Source: an uncultured Pelagibacteraceae bacterium
GTDB taxonomy: Bacteria; Pseudomonadota; Alphaproteobacteria; Pelagibacterales; Pelagibacteraceae
Assembly: GCA_902596375.1 (NCBI GenBank)
Contig: CACJTU010000001.1
Location: 62,001-126,000 of the forward strand
Direction of reading: 5' to 3'
DNA: 64,000 nt
Shown: positions 8,125 to 17,367 of the stretch, piece after piece
Position numbering within the stretch: the stretch's first letter is position 1
How the letters are laid out: each line of letters begins with the position of its first letter
Translations under genes and position numbers: made by a program
Notes under the pieces: generated by a model
What the model was told of the DNA's origin: nothing
Databases searched by the model: none
Seen by the model: only the letters and a program-made list of their open reading frames with translations

Positions 8125-9570
8125 TTAAAAATTTTTAAGATCCGCTATAATATTTTCAATTACATTATCCCAATCACCTTTTTTTGATTGTCTGTATAAT
8201 TTTGCTGATGGATACCATGGACTATTTTCCTGATTCAATAACCATCTATAATCAGGTGTGAAGGCTAATAATATCCAAACTTTTTTATTTAATGCACCAC
8301 TAAGATGTGCAACAGAAGTGTCAACGCTTATTATTAAATCCATCGATTCAATTAATCCAGCAGTTTTATCAAAACCTTTTATTTCATCTTCATGAATAAA
8401 TAAGTTTTCGTATTTTTTAATTATTTCTAATTCAAATTTATTATGATTTATCTGCAAAGAATGAAATTCATAGGGTAAATCAAATAATTTTATAAGTTTT
8501 TTTAAGTTTATACTTCTATTATGGTTATTTTCATTTTCTGGGTTACCATTCCACATTAATCCAATACGTTTCCTTAATTTATTACCAAGTTTTTCTTTCC
8601 AAAAATCTTTCTTGTCTTTTGGAGTAAACAAATATGGGGTTTTATTGGGAATAGTTTCTAATGTTGTATTAAAAGCTAAAGGCAAACTCAGTAATAGACA
8701 ATTGTAGTCAAATTTTATTTCTTTTAATTCATCTATATGGGTAAATTCAACCTTCATTGTTCTAATAAGTTTGTCTAAAGATTTTGGCGTATTTATAATA
8801 ATTTTTGCTCCTAAATTTTTAAGCATAGGTAAATATCTGGAAAATTGGATATAATCTCCTAAACCTTGTTCACTTAAAACATATATAGTTTTATCTTTTA
8901 AATTCTCTTTTCCTATCCAATTCTTGTCTTCAATTAATTTTAGATAATCATTTTTTGTTTTATCTCTTTTTTTTCTAATCTCATGATTTTTCCATCCATC
9001 TTTATAGTTACCTTTTAGAAGCTGTATGAATGCTAAATTCCATTTGGCTTCTGTGAAATCTGGATTAATTTTTAAAATTTTTTTATAATTTAAAATTGCT
9101 TGTTTATGAAAATTCAATTCATTTAAACATGTTGCTTCATTGTACAAAACTTCAGTAGACTTAGGTTGAATAATTGACGCTTTTTTATAAACTTTTAGAG
9201 CTTCTTCAAATTTATTTAAAGATTGAAAACAGTTTCCTAAATTAATTAATGCTTTTATAAAGTCAGGTTTTAAATTAATGATTTTTTCAAATATTTTAAC
9301 TGCTTCATTAAACTCTTTAGATAATTTCATTGAAATTCCTAAGTTATTTAAAGCATCTATGTAGTCAGGTTTTATGTGCAAAGCTCTATTTAGTAATAAT
9401 TTGGCTTTTTCATATTCCCCAGAAACGTTTAACAATGATGCAAGATTGTTAAGTGCTATAAGATTAGATGGTTCTAAAACTAGTACAGAATTATAAGCTT
9501 TAGATGCCTCAACATTATTTCCTGATAAATGTAAATTTATTGCTTTTTGTAATGCTTTATTTTTATTCAT
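8125..9570 (-). CDS. TPR-repeat protein with C-terminal glycosyltransferase-like domain
   Basis: A 481-residue protein with about five to six tetratricopeptide repeats (residues 1-200, with the W/LNNLG...A...P pattern at 34-residue spacing). A C-terminal domain (about 215-481) resembles the heptosyltransferase / TPR-linked glycosyltransferase fold: an SEQGLGDYIQFSRYLP entry motif and SMDLIISVDTSVAHLSGAL near the end, typical of nucleotide-sugar binding. No signal peptide is seen, so it is probably cytoplasmic. Such proteins are common in marine alphaproteobacteria; the acceptor, whether surface polysaccharide or protein, is unknown. It converges on glmS with a 10-base gap and diverges from aroG. 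I would not assign a gene name. Confidence 0.72.
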   Translation of the reverse strand: MNKNKALQKAINLHLSGNNVEASKAYNSVLVLEPSNLIALNNLASLLNVSGEYEKAKLLLNRALHIKPDYIDALNNLGISMKLSKEFNEAVKIFEKIINLKPDFIKALINLGNCFQSLNKFEEALKVYKKASIIQPKSTEVLYNEATCLNELNFHKQAILNYKKILKINPDFTEAKWNLAFIQLLKGNYKDGWKNHEIRKKRDKTKNDYLKLIEDKNWIGKENLKDKTIYVLSEQGLGDYIQFSRYLPMLKNLGAKIIINTPKSLDKLIRTMKVEFTHIDELKEIKFDYNCLLLSLPLAFNTTLETIPNKTPYLFTPKDKKDFWKEKLGNKLRKRIGLMWNGNPENENNHNRSINLKKLIKLFDLPYEFHSLQINHNKFELEIIKKYENLFIHEDEIKGFDKTAGLIESMDLIISVDTSVAHLSGALNKKVWILLAFTPDYRWLLNQENSPWYPSAKLYRQSKKGDWDNVIENIIADLKNF

Positions 9571-9636
9571 TTAATTTTATACATCTATCATAGTTGAATA
9601 AATTTGAAACTTTGTTAAAACAATTACAAGTTGAAT

Positions 9637-11016
9637 ATGAAAAATTGGAAAAAAAATAGTTGGAGAAAATATCCTGTAAAACATATTCCAGAATATCCAG
9701 ACAAAAAAGAACTGGATAAAGTTTTGGATAAGATAGGAACTTTCCCCCCTTTAGTATTTGCTGGAGAAACAAGACATCTGAAAAGTCAGTTGGCTGATGT
9801 TGTAGACGGAAAAGCATTTTTACTTCAGGGTGGAGATTGTGCTGAGAGTTTTGCAGAATTTAATCCAGATAATATAAGAGATACATTTAAACTAATGTTG
9901 CAAATGTCATTAGTTTTAACTTACTCAGCTTCTTTACCAGTAGTAAAAGTTGGAAGAATAGCTGGACAATTTTCAAAACCTAGAAGTGCACCAACTGAAA
10001 TAAAAGATGGTGTAGAGCTTCCAAGTTATTTAGGTGACAATATTAATGCTATGGAATTTAATGAAAAAGCAAGAGTTCCAGATCCTAAAAGATTATTTAA
10101 GGCATACTCACAATCAGCTGCAACCTTAAACTTAATAAGAGCATTCTGTCATGGAGGTTTTGCAGATCTTAAAAATGTTCACAATTGGAACTTAGGTTTT
10201 ATTAAAAATTCACCTGAGTTAAAAAGATTTAAAGAATTAGAAGATAATATTGCAAATGCACTAGCTTTCATGGATGCATGCGGAATTAATTCAGATTTTA
10301 ATAGAAGATTAAAAACTGTTAACTTCTGGACATCACATGAAGCATTACTACTTCCATTCGAAGAAACAATGACAAGAACAGACTCTACAACAGGAGAAAA
10401 TCACGACACATCTGCTCACTTTGTTTGGATTGGAGATAGAACAAGACAATTGGATGGTGGTCATGTTGAGTTTTGTAGAGGTATAGAAAACCCAATAGGA
10501 ATTAAATGTGGACCTACCTTAAAGGCTGACGATTTAATTGATCTTTGTAATAGAATAAACCCTAAGAATGAAAAAGGTAAAATCACACTAATATCAAGAT
10601 TTGGTGCAGATAATGTTTCAAAATTTTTACCAAAATTAATTAGGGCAATAAAAAAAGAGGGTTTAAATGTAATTTGGTCGTGTGATCCTTGTCACGGAAA
10701 TACAGTAAAAGCTGCGACAGGATTTAAAACAAGACCATTTAACAGTGTTTTAAAAGAAGTTAAAAATGTTTTTGCATGTCACCAAAGTGAAGGAAGCTAC
10801 GCTGGTGGTTTACATATAGAATTAACTGGTCAAGATGTAACAGAGTGTATTGGTGGAGCGCAAAAGATATCAGAAAAAGATTTATCATCAAGATATCACA
10901 CGCATTGTGACCCAAGACTAAATGCAAACCAAGCTCTAGAATTAGCTTTCTTGATTTCAGATGAGATAAAAAAGAATAGCTCTTATTCTAAAAATGCAGA
11001 TAGAGCGGCATCTTAA
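9637..11016 (+). CDS. aroG: 3-deoxy-7-phosphoheptulonate synthase, class II
   Basis: A 459-residue class II (plant-type) DAHP synthase that joins phosphoenolpyruvate and erythrose-4-phosphate to open the shikimate pathway. It begins with the family W-x-x-x-S-W-R-x-x-P block and PEYPD. QGGDCAESF is at 64-72 with the metal-binding Cys68, followed by KVGRIAGQFSKPRS, the TSHEALLLP region and C-terminal HTHCDPRLNA. ATG 9637 is preferred; a TTG six bases earlier is also in frame, but neither has a Shine-Dalgarno. It starts a co-directional run to rpsD. The common fungal/plant-like type lacks the E. coli-type ACT-free feedback loop, so regulation cannot be read here. Confidence 0.93.
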   Translation: MKNWKKNSWRKYPVKHIPEYPDKKELDKVLDKIGTFPPLVFAGETRHLKSQLADVVDGKAFLLQGGDCAESFAEFNPDNIRDTFKLMLQMSLVLTYSASLPVVKVGRIAGQFSKPRSAPTEIKDGVELPSYLGDNINAMEFNEKARVPDPKRLFKAYSQSAATLNLIRAFCHGGFADLKNVHNWNLGFIKNSPELKRFKELEDNIANALAFMDACGINSDFNRRLKTVNFWTSHEALLLPFEETMTRTDSTTGENHDTSAHFVWIGDRTRQLDGGHVEFCRGIENPIGIKCGPTLKADDLIDLCNRINPKNEKGKITLISRFGADNVSKFLPKLIRAIKKEGLNVIWSCDPCHGNTVKAATGFKTRPFNSVLKEVKNVFACHQSEGSYAGGLHIELTGQDVTECIGGAQKISEKDLSSRYHTHCDPRLNANQALELAFLISDEIKKNSSYSKNADRAAS

Positions 11017-11054
11017 GACATTGTAAAATTTTAAATATCTAATATTTTAAAATC

Positions 11055-11792
11055 ATGAATGCCTCAGAAAAAGTAAATTTTATTTCTAATTGGATTAAAG
11101 ATTATGTAAATAATATGCCAAGTAAGGCAGAGTCATTAGTTATTGGAATTTCTGGAGGAATAGATTCATCTGTTTCTAGCACATTAAGCGCAATGACAGG
11201 TTTAAAAACTATTGTTCTGTCAATGCCAATCAAACAGAAATCACACCAACATGATTTAAGTTTAAAGCATCAAGAGTGGTTAGTTAATAATTTTAAAAAT
11301 GTTGAGGCACATACTATCAATTTAGATGAGTTGTTTTTGGCTTTTAGTTCTAGTTTATCAAATTTTGATAACGAACATGGGATGGCGAACTCTAGAGCTA
11401 GATTAAGAATGACAACGCTTTATCAAGTTGCTGCAGCGAATAAAGGAATAGTAGTTGGAACTGGAAACAAAGTAGAAGATTTTGGTGTCGGGTTTTATAC
11501 AAAATATGGAGATGGTGGTGTGGATATATCGCCAATAGCAGATTGTAACAAAACTGAGGTTTGGGAGCTTGGAAAAGAGCTTGGAATTTTAAAAGAAATT
11601 ATAGATGCGGCTCCCACAGATGGTTTATGGGACGATGGAAGAACTGACGAGGGTCAACTTGGACTAAAATATCAGGAATTAGAAGAAGCTATGGATAATC
11701 CTAATTCAGCTAATCGAGCTAAATACGAAACTATTAGAAAACAAAATTTGCATAAAATGGAGCCAATTCCTGTATGCAAAATTCCAAATTAA
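11055..11792 (+). CDS. nadE: NAD(+) synthase, ammonia-dependent
   Basis: A 245-residue adenine nucleotide alpha-hydrolase-fold protein that amidates nicotinic acid adenine dinucleotide to NAD. The PP-loop GISGGIDSS is at 31-39, and GTGNKVEDFGVGFYTKYGDGGVDISPIADCNKTEV carries the NaAD- and ATP-binding residues. The nitrilase-type glutaminase domain found in longer bacterial NadE is absent, so free ammonia is the expected nitrogen donor. The ATG is 38 bases after aroG, in an AT-only spacer. A terminator-like hairpin follows the stop. Functionally linked to the NAD kinase gene at 27.5 kb only by pathway. Confidence 0.93.
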   Translation: MNASEKVNFISNWIKDYVNNMPSKAESLVIGISGGIDSSVSSTLSAMTGLKTIVLSMPIKQKSHQHDLSLKHQEWLVNNFKNVEAHTINLDELFLAFSSSLSNFDNEHGMANSRARLRMTTLYQVAAANKGIVVGTGNKVEDFGVGFYTKYGDGGVDISPIADCNKTEVWELGKELGILKEIIDAAPTDGLWDDGRTDEGQLGLKYQELEEAMDNPNSANRAKYETIRKQNLHKMEPIPVCKIPN

Positions 11793-11794
11793 TC

Positions 11795-11819
11795 AAATAG
11801 ATTCACAAATCTATTTTTT
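11795..11819 (+). terminator. Terminator-like hairpin after nadE
   Basis: AAATAGATT pairs with AATCTATTT around a CACA loop (9 bp stem), followed by TTT. The stem is AT-rich, so strength is uncertain, but position right after the stop and the T-tract fit an intrinsic terminator separating nadE from cysS. Confidence 0.5.
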
Positions 11820-11837
11820 AAGTATATTCCTAAAATA

Positions 11838-13193
11838 ATGAGTAAAGATATTTTTTTAACAAATAATCTAACAAATAAAAAAGAGAAGTTTGTTCCACTC
11901 GATAAAAGCAATATTAGAATGTACGTGTGTGGTCCAACTGTTTATGATGATCCCCATATTGGAAATGCAAGACCAATTGTTATATTTGATATTCTATTTA
12001 AAATTTTAAAAAAAAATTATCCTAAAGTTACTTATGTGCGAAATATTACAGATGTAGATGATAAAATTATTAAATCTTCAAAAGAAAATAATATTTCAAT
12101 TTCAGAATTAACAAGCAAAGTAACAAAAAGTTTTAGTGAAGATTGTCATTACTTAAATTGTGAAGAACCAACTTTTCAACCTAAAGCAACAGAAAATATA
12201 GATTTGATGGTTGAAATGATTTCTGAATTAATAAAAAAAGGATTTGCTTATGAAAATAATAAGCACGTTTATTTCGAGGTTAAAAAATTCAATGATTATG
12301 GTCAGCTATCAAATAAAAAACTAGATGAATTAATTGCTGGATCCAGAGTAGAAGTAAGTGAAAATAAAAAAAATTCAGAAGATTTTGTTTTATGGAAACC
12401 TTCAAAGGATGACGAACCTTCATGGGAATCTCCATGGGGGAAAGGAAGGCCGGGATGGCATCTAGAGTGCTCGGCAATGTCAAAGAAATTTTTAGGAGAT
12501 GAGTTTGATGTTCATGGCGGTGGTATCGATTTATTATTTCCTCATCATGAAAATGAAATAGCTCAATCAAGATGTGCAAATGATACAAAAATATTTGCAA
12601 AATTTTGGATGCATAATGCATTCATCACTATGTCTAATGAAAAGATGGCTAAGTCTCAGGGAAACATTTTAAAAATAAAAGATTTTAGAAATAAGATAAG
12701 TGGTCAAGTTTTGAGATTAGCTTTACTAAGTGCTCATTATAAACAACCATTAGATTGGAATGATAAACTTTTGGACGATTGTCAAAACACGATAAATAAA
12801 TGGTATAATTCATATTTAGATATTGAAAATAATTCTGAAGTTTCTGATGAAATTCTTCAGCCACTCTACGATGATTTAAACACTCCCGGATATATTGCTA
12901 ATTTACATCAATTATATGACAAAGCTCAAAAAGGTAACGATGAAGATAAATCTTTATTTGTTTCTGCTTGTCAATTTGTAGGACTATTAAACGAAAGTAA
13001 GGAAAATTGGCTTAAATTTAAAATTAGAAAAGCTTTAATTTCTGAAAAAGAAATTTTACAAAAAATTCAGGAAAGAAATAAGGCTAGAGAGAACAAAAAT
13101 TACGAAGAAGCTGATAAAATTAGAAAAGAGCTTTTGGATAAAGGTGTTTTAATAGAAGATAAAGATGGTAAAACGACTTGGAAATTTAAATGA
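11838..13193 (+). CDS. cysS: Cysteine--tRNA ligase
   Basis: A 451-residue class I aminoacyl-tRNA synthetase charging tRNA-Cys. Zinc ligand Cys31 is in YVCGPTVYD, the HIGH-type motif is HIGN (40-43), the second zinc cluster is in GWHLECSAM...HGGGIDLLFPHHENE, and the KMSKS-type loop is KMAKS (269-273). The C-terminal region (about 380-451) is the charged anticodon-binding tail ending WKFK. Length is close to E. coli CysS (461). Its TGA overlaps the cimA ATG (ATGA), giving translational coupling of a tRNA synthetase with an amino-acid pathway gene. Confidence 0.96.
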   Translation: MSKDIFLTNNLTNKKEKFVPLDKSNIRMYVCGPTVYDDPHIGNARPIVIFDILFKILKKNYPKVTYVRNITDVDDKIIKSSKENNISISELTSKVTKSFSEDCHYLNCEEPTFQPKATENIDLMVEMISELIKKGFAYENNKHVYFEVKKFNDYGQLSNKKLDELIAGSRVEVSENKKNSEDFVLWKPSKDDEPSWESPWGKGRPGWHLECSAMSKKFLGDEFDVHGGGIDLLFPHHENEIAQSRCANDTKIFAKFWMHNAFITMSNEKMAKSQGNILKIKDFRNKISGQVLRLALLSAHYKQPLDWNDKLLDDCQNTINKWYNSYLDIENNSEVSDEILQPLYDDLNTPGYIANLHQLYDKAQKGNDEDKSLFVSACQFVGLLNESKENWLKFKIRKALISEKEILQKIQERNKARENKNYEEADKIRKELLDKGVLIEDKDGKTTWKFK

Positions 13194-14791
13194 GCAAGGA
13201 ACAACTTTATATATTTGACACAACATTGCGTGATGGAGCACAAACTCAAGGTGTAGATTTTTCAATTGATGATAAGGAAAAAATCTCATCAGCATTAGAT
13301 AAATTGGGTGTTGATTATGTTGAGGGAGGATGGCCAGGAGCAAACCCAACCGATACTGAGTTTTTCAACAAAGATCATAATTTTAAATCAACGAAATTAA
13401 CTGCATTTGGAATGACCAAGAAATCAGAGCATAGTGCAGAAAATGACCCTATGCTTTCATCATTAATTAATTCAAAAAGTACTTCCGTTTGCTTGTTTGG
13501 AAAATCATGGGATTTTCAAGTGGATGTCGCATTAGGAATAAGTAATGAGCAGAATTTAATGAATATAAGTGAAAGTACAAAACATATAGTTAAATCTGGA
13601 AAAGAGTTCATGTTTGATGCTGAACATTTTTTTGATGGATATAAAGCTAATCCAGAATATGCAATGTCATGCTTAAAAGCTGCTTTTGATAATGGTGCTA
13701 GATGGATTGTATTATGTGATACAAATGGCGGTACACTTCCACACGAGATAACAGAAATTGTTTCTGAAGTTTGTAAGCAAATTCCTGGAAAAAATTTAGG
13801 AATACACGCTCATAATGATACCGAAAATGCTGTAGCTAATAGTCTTGCAGCAGTTCAAGCAGGTGTTAGACAAGTCCAGGGCACAATTAATGGTTTAGGG
13901 GAAAGATGTGGAAATGCTAATTTAATGTCATTAATTCCCTCATTTTTTTTAAAGAATGATTTTTCAGATAAGTTTGAACTAAGCATTAAAAGAGAAAATT
14001 TAAAAAACTTAACTCAATGCTCAAGATTATTAGATGAGATATTAAATAGAAAACCCAATAAACATTTACCGTACGTTGGAGCTTCTGCTTTTTCTCATAA
14101 GGGCGGGATGCATGTTTCAGCTGTTCAAAAAGATCCTAAAACTTATGAACACATTAATCCTGAAGAAGTTGGAAACTCTAGAAATATAGTTGTTTCAGAT
14201 CAATCTGGACAATCAAATATAATGTCGAGATTGAATTCAATAGGAATTAAAGTTGAGAAAAGTGATCCAAAAATTAAAAAACTTTTAGATGAAGTCAAAG
14301 ATCGAGAATTTATTGGTTATAGTTATGATGGTGCTGACGCCTCCTTTGAGTTGTTAGCTCGAAGATTAATGGGGGAGATACCAAGATATATTTCTATTAA
14401 CGAATATGATGTTTCGGTAAAGAAAGATAATGCAGGAGAAATAGTTTCACATGCAAAAGCTCAATTAGAAGTAGATGGAGATAAAATTTTGTGTGAAGGA
14501 CAAGGAAATGGACCTGTAAATGCTTTGGATAATGCTATTAGAAAGAATGTTAACAAGCTTGCCAAATATTCAGAATACTTAAAAGATTTAAGACTAGTTG
14601 ACTACAAAGTTAGAATTTTAAACACTGGTACAGAAGCTGTAACAAGAGTTAGTATTGAAAGTACAGATTCAAAGGGTGTTAACTGGTTTACCATTGGAGT
14701 ATCACCAAATATTATTGATGCATCTTTTAAAGCTTTAGTAGACAGTCTAGATTACAAGTTATTTAAGGATAAAGCTCCTGGAAGTTCATAA
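13190..14791 (+). CDS. cimA: (R)-citramalate synthase
   Basis: A 533-residue LeuA/CimA-family enzyme condensing acetyl-CoA and pyruvate to citramalate, the threonine-independent route to 2-oxobutyrate and isoleucine. The HMGL-like barrel begins IFDTTLRDGAQTQG and holds HAHNDTENAVANSLAAVQAG and GERCGNANL. The C-terminal LeuA dimer regulatory domain covers about 400-525. The FDTTLRDGAQTQGVDFS...YVEGGWPGANP signature separates this clade from isopropylmalate and homocitrate synthases. It overlaps cysS by 4 bases and is followed by the DUF1989 gene after two bases. The regulatory domain suggests isoleucine feedback, by family. Confidence 0.9.
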   Translation: MSKEQLYIFDTTLRDGAQTQGVDFSIDDKEKISSALDKLGVDYVEGGWPGANPTDTEFFNKDHNFKSTKLTAFGMTKKSEHSAENDPMLSSLINSKSTSVCLFGKSWDFQVDVALGISNEQNLMNISESTKHIVKSGKEFMFDAEHFFDGYKANPEYAMSCLKAAFDNGARWIVLCDTNGGTLPHEITEIVSEVCKQIPGKNLGIHAHNDTENAVANSLAAVQAGVRQVQGTINGLGERCGNANLMSLIPSFFLKNDFSDKFELSIKRENLKNLTQCSRLLDEILNRKPNKHLPYVGASAFSHKGGMHVSAVQKDPKTYEHINPEEVGNSRNIVVSDQSGQSNIMSRLNSIGIKVEKSDPKIKKLLDEVKDREFIGYSYDGADASFELLARRLMGEIPRYISINEYDVSVKKDNAGEIVSHAKAQLEVDGDKILCEGQGNGPVNALDNAIRKNVNKLAKYSEYLKDLRLVDYKVRILNTGTEAVTRVSIESTDSKGVNWFTIGVSPNIIDASFKALVDSLDYKLFKDKAPGSS

Positions 14792-14793
14792 GA

Positions 14794-15657
14794 ATGAAAA
14801 TTAAAAAATTTTCACAAAAACCATCTGACATAAAAAATAGAATAGGAGCAAAACCAATAGTTTGTTACCCAAATACCAATATTGAAGAAAAAAATTTAAG
14901 TCTTTTACATTCTGCTAGAGAACACCTGGTTAAAAAAGACGAAGTTATTATTCCTCCAAGAGATGCAAAAACATTTGAAGTTAAATATGGAGAGTTTTTT
15001 AGAATTGAAAGTGTAGAAGGACCACAGGTAGGAGATTTAAATTTATTTAATTTAAATAATTTAGAAGAAAAATTTTATTCAGGAAAAACAAGAGCTCTTT
15101 ATGGTACACACCTATCAGTAGGTGATAAAATGTTTAGTAGTTTTCCCTATCTTAGATCTTTAGCAACAATAACCTGGGATACTTTAGATTGGTATGATTA
15201 TGATAAAGACGGTGGATCAGTCCATGATGTAATTGGTACAAGATGCGATCCGTATACATCAAAACTTTTGACTGATAATGACTATCATTATTGCTGTCAC
15301 TCAAATTTAACAAGAGCTTTAGTTAAAGAAAAAAATATTCAATTAGACCGTGCAGAAAAAATTGTTCATGATGTATTAAATGTTTTTATGTTAACTGGAT
15401 TTACCAATGACACAAAACAATACTTTATGAAAGCAAGTCCGGTTAGACCAGGTGATTATTTAGAGTTTTTTGCTGAAACAGATTTATTGGGTGCACTTTC
15501 TGCATGTCCAGGAGGTGATTGTGGATCTGAACATTCATCCGATGTTGCAAAATGTTATCCTTTAAAAGTTTCGATTTGGGCAGTAGATCCTAAATATTTA
15601 AATGATATCAAACCATCAGCTCTTTCTAATTACAACAGAAATCACGGCATAGATTAA
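14794..15657 (+). CDS. DUF1989 / urea carboxylase-associated family protein
   Basis: A 287-residue DUF1989-family protein. The core begins about residue 60 (GEFFRIESVEGPQVGDLNLFNL) and includes SGKTRALYGTHLSVGDKM, the C-D-P-Y-T and H-Y-C-C-H-S-N motifs that probably hold a metal, and a late CPGGDCGS loop. Some members of this family have been shown to be carboxyguanidine deiminase subunits in guanidine degradation, acting beside a carboxylase. No urea or guanidine carboxylase gene is near here, so the substrate is open. It sits between cimA (two bases) and the trmJ-like gene (one-base overlap), clearly inside one transcript. The extra N-terminal 55 residues make it longer than the typical 200-240 residue members. 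Confidence 0.72.
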   Translation: MKIKKFSQKPSDIKNRIGAKPIVCYPNTNIEEKNLSLLHSAREHLVKKDEVIIPPRDAKTFEVKYGEFFRIESVEGPQVGDLNLFNLNNLEEKFYSGKTRALYGTHLSVGDKMFSSFPYLRSLATITWDTLDWYDYDKDGGSVHDVIGTRCDPYTSKLLTDNDYHYCCHSNLTRALVKEKNIQLDRAEKIVHDVLNVFMLTGFTNDTKQYFMKASPVRPGDYLEFFAETDLLGALSACPGGDCGSEHSSDVAKCYPLKVSIWAVDPKYLNDIKPSALSNYNRNHGID

Positions 15658-16370
15658 TGTCTGTTAATAATATTTCTTTCATTTTACATAAACCTCAACT
15701 TTCTGAAAATATTGGAGCATGTGCAAGGGGAATGAAAAATTTTAATTTTAATAAACTTATTGTTATTGATCCTAAACCAATATTTCCAAATGATAAAATT
15801 TTAGCAACCTCAGTAGGAGCAAAAAATATAATTAATAAAGCAAAGAATTTTAAAAATTTAGAAAAATCTTTAAAAAATATAGACATTGTAATTGCAACAT
15901 CAGCACGATTTAGAAATAAAAATATTAAACATATCCAATTAGAAGATTTAAAAAAAATTAATTATAAAAAGAAAATAGCTTTTTTATTTGGTTCAGAAGC
16001 ATCAGGTTTATCAAATAATGAAATAAGTTATGCAAATTACACTCTTCAAATTCCAGCCAATCCTAATTTTAAATCGTTAAATCTGTCTCACAGCTTAATA
16101 ATAATTGCACAATATGTATCAAGCATAATTACTTCAAAAGTATCTTCTTTTAAAAAGTCAAATAAAGTTAAATCAGCATCTAAAAAAGAGATATCTGCTA
16201 TGGCAAATCTTTGTATACAGAATCTTGAAGAGATTAATTTCTTTAAATCAAAACAGAAGAAGCCAATAATGCTTGAAAATTTGAGAAATATTTTTTATAG
16301 GATGGAATTATCAACCAAAGAAACACGTATTTTATCTGGTGTATTTGCCAGTTTAGGTAAAAAACGTTGA
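15657..16370 (+). CDS. trmJ: tRNA/rRNA 2'-O-methyltransferase, TrmJ-like (SPOUT family)
   Basis: A 237-residue SPOUT methyltransferase. It opens ISFILHKPQLSENIGACARGM, the TrmJ/YfhQ signature for binding tRNA, and has the knot motifs LFGSEASGLSN and IPANPNFKSLNLSHSL. The C-terminal helical extension (about 165-237) is also TrmJ-like. TrmJ methylates the ribose of residue 32 in several tRNAs; this target is inferred from the family. It is one-base coupled to the DUF1989 gene and ends 40 bases before rpsD, where a good promoter begins right after the stop codon. Confidence 0.8.
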   Translation: MSVNNISFILHKPQLSENIGACARGMKNFNFNKLIVIDPKPIFPNDKILATSVGAKNIINKAKNFKNLEKSLKNIDIVIATSARFRNKNIKHIQLEDLKKINYKKKIAFLFGSEASGLSNNEISYANYTLQIPANPNFKSLNLSHSLIIIAQYVSSIITSKVSSFKKSNKVKSASKKEISAMANLCIQNLEEINFFKSKQKKPIMLENLRNIFYRMELSTKETRILSGVFASLGKKR

Positions 16371-16398
16371 TTGACAAAATGATGAGTAAGTTTATAAA
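16371..16398 (+). promoter_or_regulatory. Promoter of rpsD
   Basis: A perfect TTGACA at 16371-16376, 16-base spacer, TATAAA at 16393-16398, then a GC-rich discriminator (GCCC). Predicted transcription start about 16405 gives a leader of only 6-7 bases before ATG 16411, so rpsD would be nearly leaderless, consistent with no Shine-Dalgarno there. Confidence 0.65.
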
Positions 16399-16410
16399 GC
16401 CCACTATTAA

Positions 16411-17028
16411 ATGACAAAAAGATTAAACTCTAAACATAAAGTTGACAGAAGATTAAAAGTTAACCTTTGGGGAAGACCCAAAAGTCCTTTCAACACTAGA
16501 GCTTATGGACCAGGACAACATGGTCAAACAAAAACCTCAAAGCCATCTGATTATGGAATACAGCTTCAAGCTAAACAAAAATTAAAAGCCTATTATGGTA
16601 ACATTAATGAGAGACAATTTAGAAATATCTACAAAAAAGCAGTAATGCTCAAAGGTGACACTGGTGAAAATCTAATTGGCCTTCTTGAAAGAAGATTAGA
16701 TGCCGTGATCTACAGAGCAAAATTTGCAACAACAATTTTTTCAGCTAGACAGCTGATCAATCATGGCCATGTAAAAGTAAATGGTAAAAAAGTGAATATT
16801 GGAAGCTATTTAGTTAGAGAAGAAGATTCAATTGAGATAAGAGATAAATCTAAACAACTTGCAATAATCGATATTGCTCTTGCAAATAAAGAAAGAGAAA
16901 CTCCAGAATATATTCAGATGGATGAAAAAAACAAAAAACTAAAATTTGTTAGAGTTCCAAAGTTTGAAGAAGTTCCATATCCAATTGTTATGGAGCCTAA
17001 TCTTGTAATTGAATATTATTCTAGATAA
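16411..17028 (+). CDS. rpsD: 30S ribosomal protein S4
   Basis: A 205-residue S4, primary 16S rRNA binder that starts assembly of the 5' domain and lines the mRNA entry tunnel. The N-terminal part ([16 protein letters not shown]...[12 protein letters not shown]) lacks the zinc-cysteine cluster found in some S4 proteins. The S4 RNA-binding domain is at about 94-155 ([34 protein letters not shown]). It stands alone here, not in the alpha operon as in E. coli, and has its own promoter. Its stop codon directly abuts the grxD stop on the other strand with no spacer, so the two transcripts must read into each other or end inside genes. Confidence 0.97.
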   Translation: MTKRLNSKHKVDRRLKVNLWGRPKSPFNTRAYGPGQHGQTKTSKPSDYGIQLQAKQKLKAYYGNINERQFRNIYKKAVMLKGDTGENLIGLLERRLDAVIYRAKFATTIFSARQLINHGHVKVNGKKVNIGSYLVREEDSIEIRDKSKQLAIIDIALANKERETPEYIQMDEKNKKLKFVRVPKFEEVPYPIVMEPNLVIEYYSR

Positions 17029-17367
17029 TTAGCTTTTAGCTTTAAAATTTATATTTTTGTTTTCAAAAAGTTTTGTTAGTTCACCGCTTTCGTACATCTC
17101 TTTTACTATGTCACATCCACCAATAAATTCATTTTTAACATAAAGTTGTGGGATGGTTGGCCAATCACTAAAAACTTTAATACCCTCTCTTAAACTTTGA
17201 TTTTCTAAAACATTTATGCCTTTAAAATTTACTTCTAGGATTTTTAAAATATTTGAAGTTGCCATTGAAAATCCACATTGAGGAGCGTCAGGTGTGCCTT
17301 TCATAAACAAACATACTTCGTTGTTTTCAATTTCATTTTTTATTAAATCATTTGTTTGTTGATCCAT
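17029..17367 (-). CDS. grxD: Monothiol glutaredoxin (Grx4 type)
   Basis: A 112-residue CGFS-type glutaredoxin; the CGFS motif follows KGTPDAPQ (about 24-35). Monothiol glutaredoxins of this class bind a glutathione-ligated [2Fe-2S] cluster and pass it on together with BolA-family partners. Here bolA lies directly upstream, its TAA touching this ATG, and a GGAGAG Shine-Dalgarno for grxD lies in the end of bolA. The pair is the last part of the long purine operon. The thioredoxin fold landmarks WPTIPQLYV and GGCDI are present. Length equals E. coli GrxD (115). Confidence 0.95.
   Translation of the reverse strand: MDQQTNDLIKNEIENNEVCLFMKGTPDAPQCGFSMATSNILKILEVNFKGINVLENQSLREGIKVFSDWPTIPQLYVKNEFIGGCDIVKEMYESGELTKLFENKNINFKAKS

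Noticed and set aside
8115..8138. Bidirectional terminator between glmS and the TPR gene
   Set aside because: Only an A/T run inside the end of the TPR gene; no real stem.
11017..11054. AT-only inverted repeat between aroG and nadE
   Set aside because: Imperfect, no GC and no T-run; expected by chance at this composition.
12289..12621. 110-codon minus-strand frame over cysS
   Set aside because: Lies across the conserved zinc region of cysS; His-rich only because of antisense reading.
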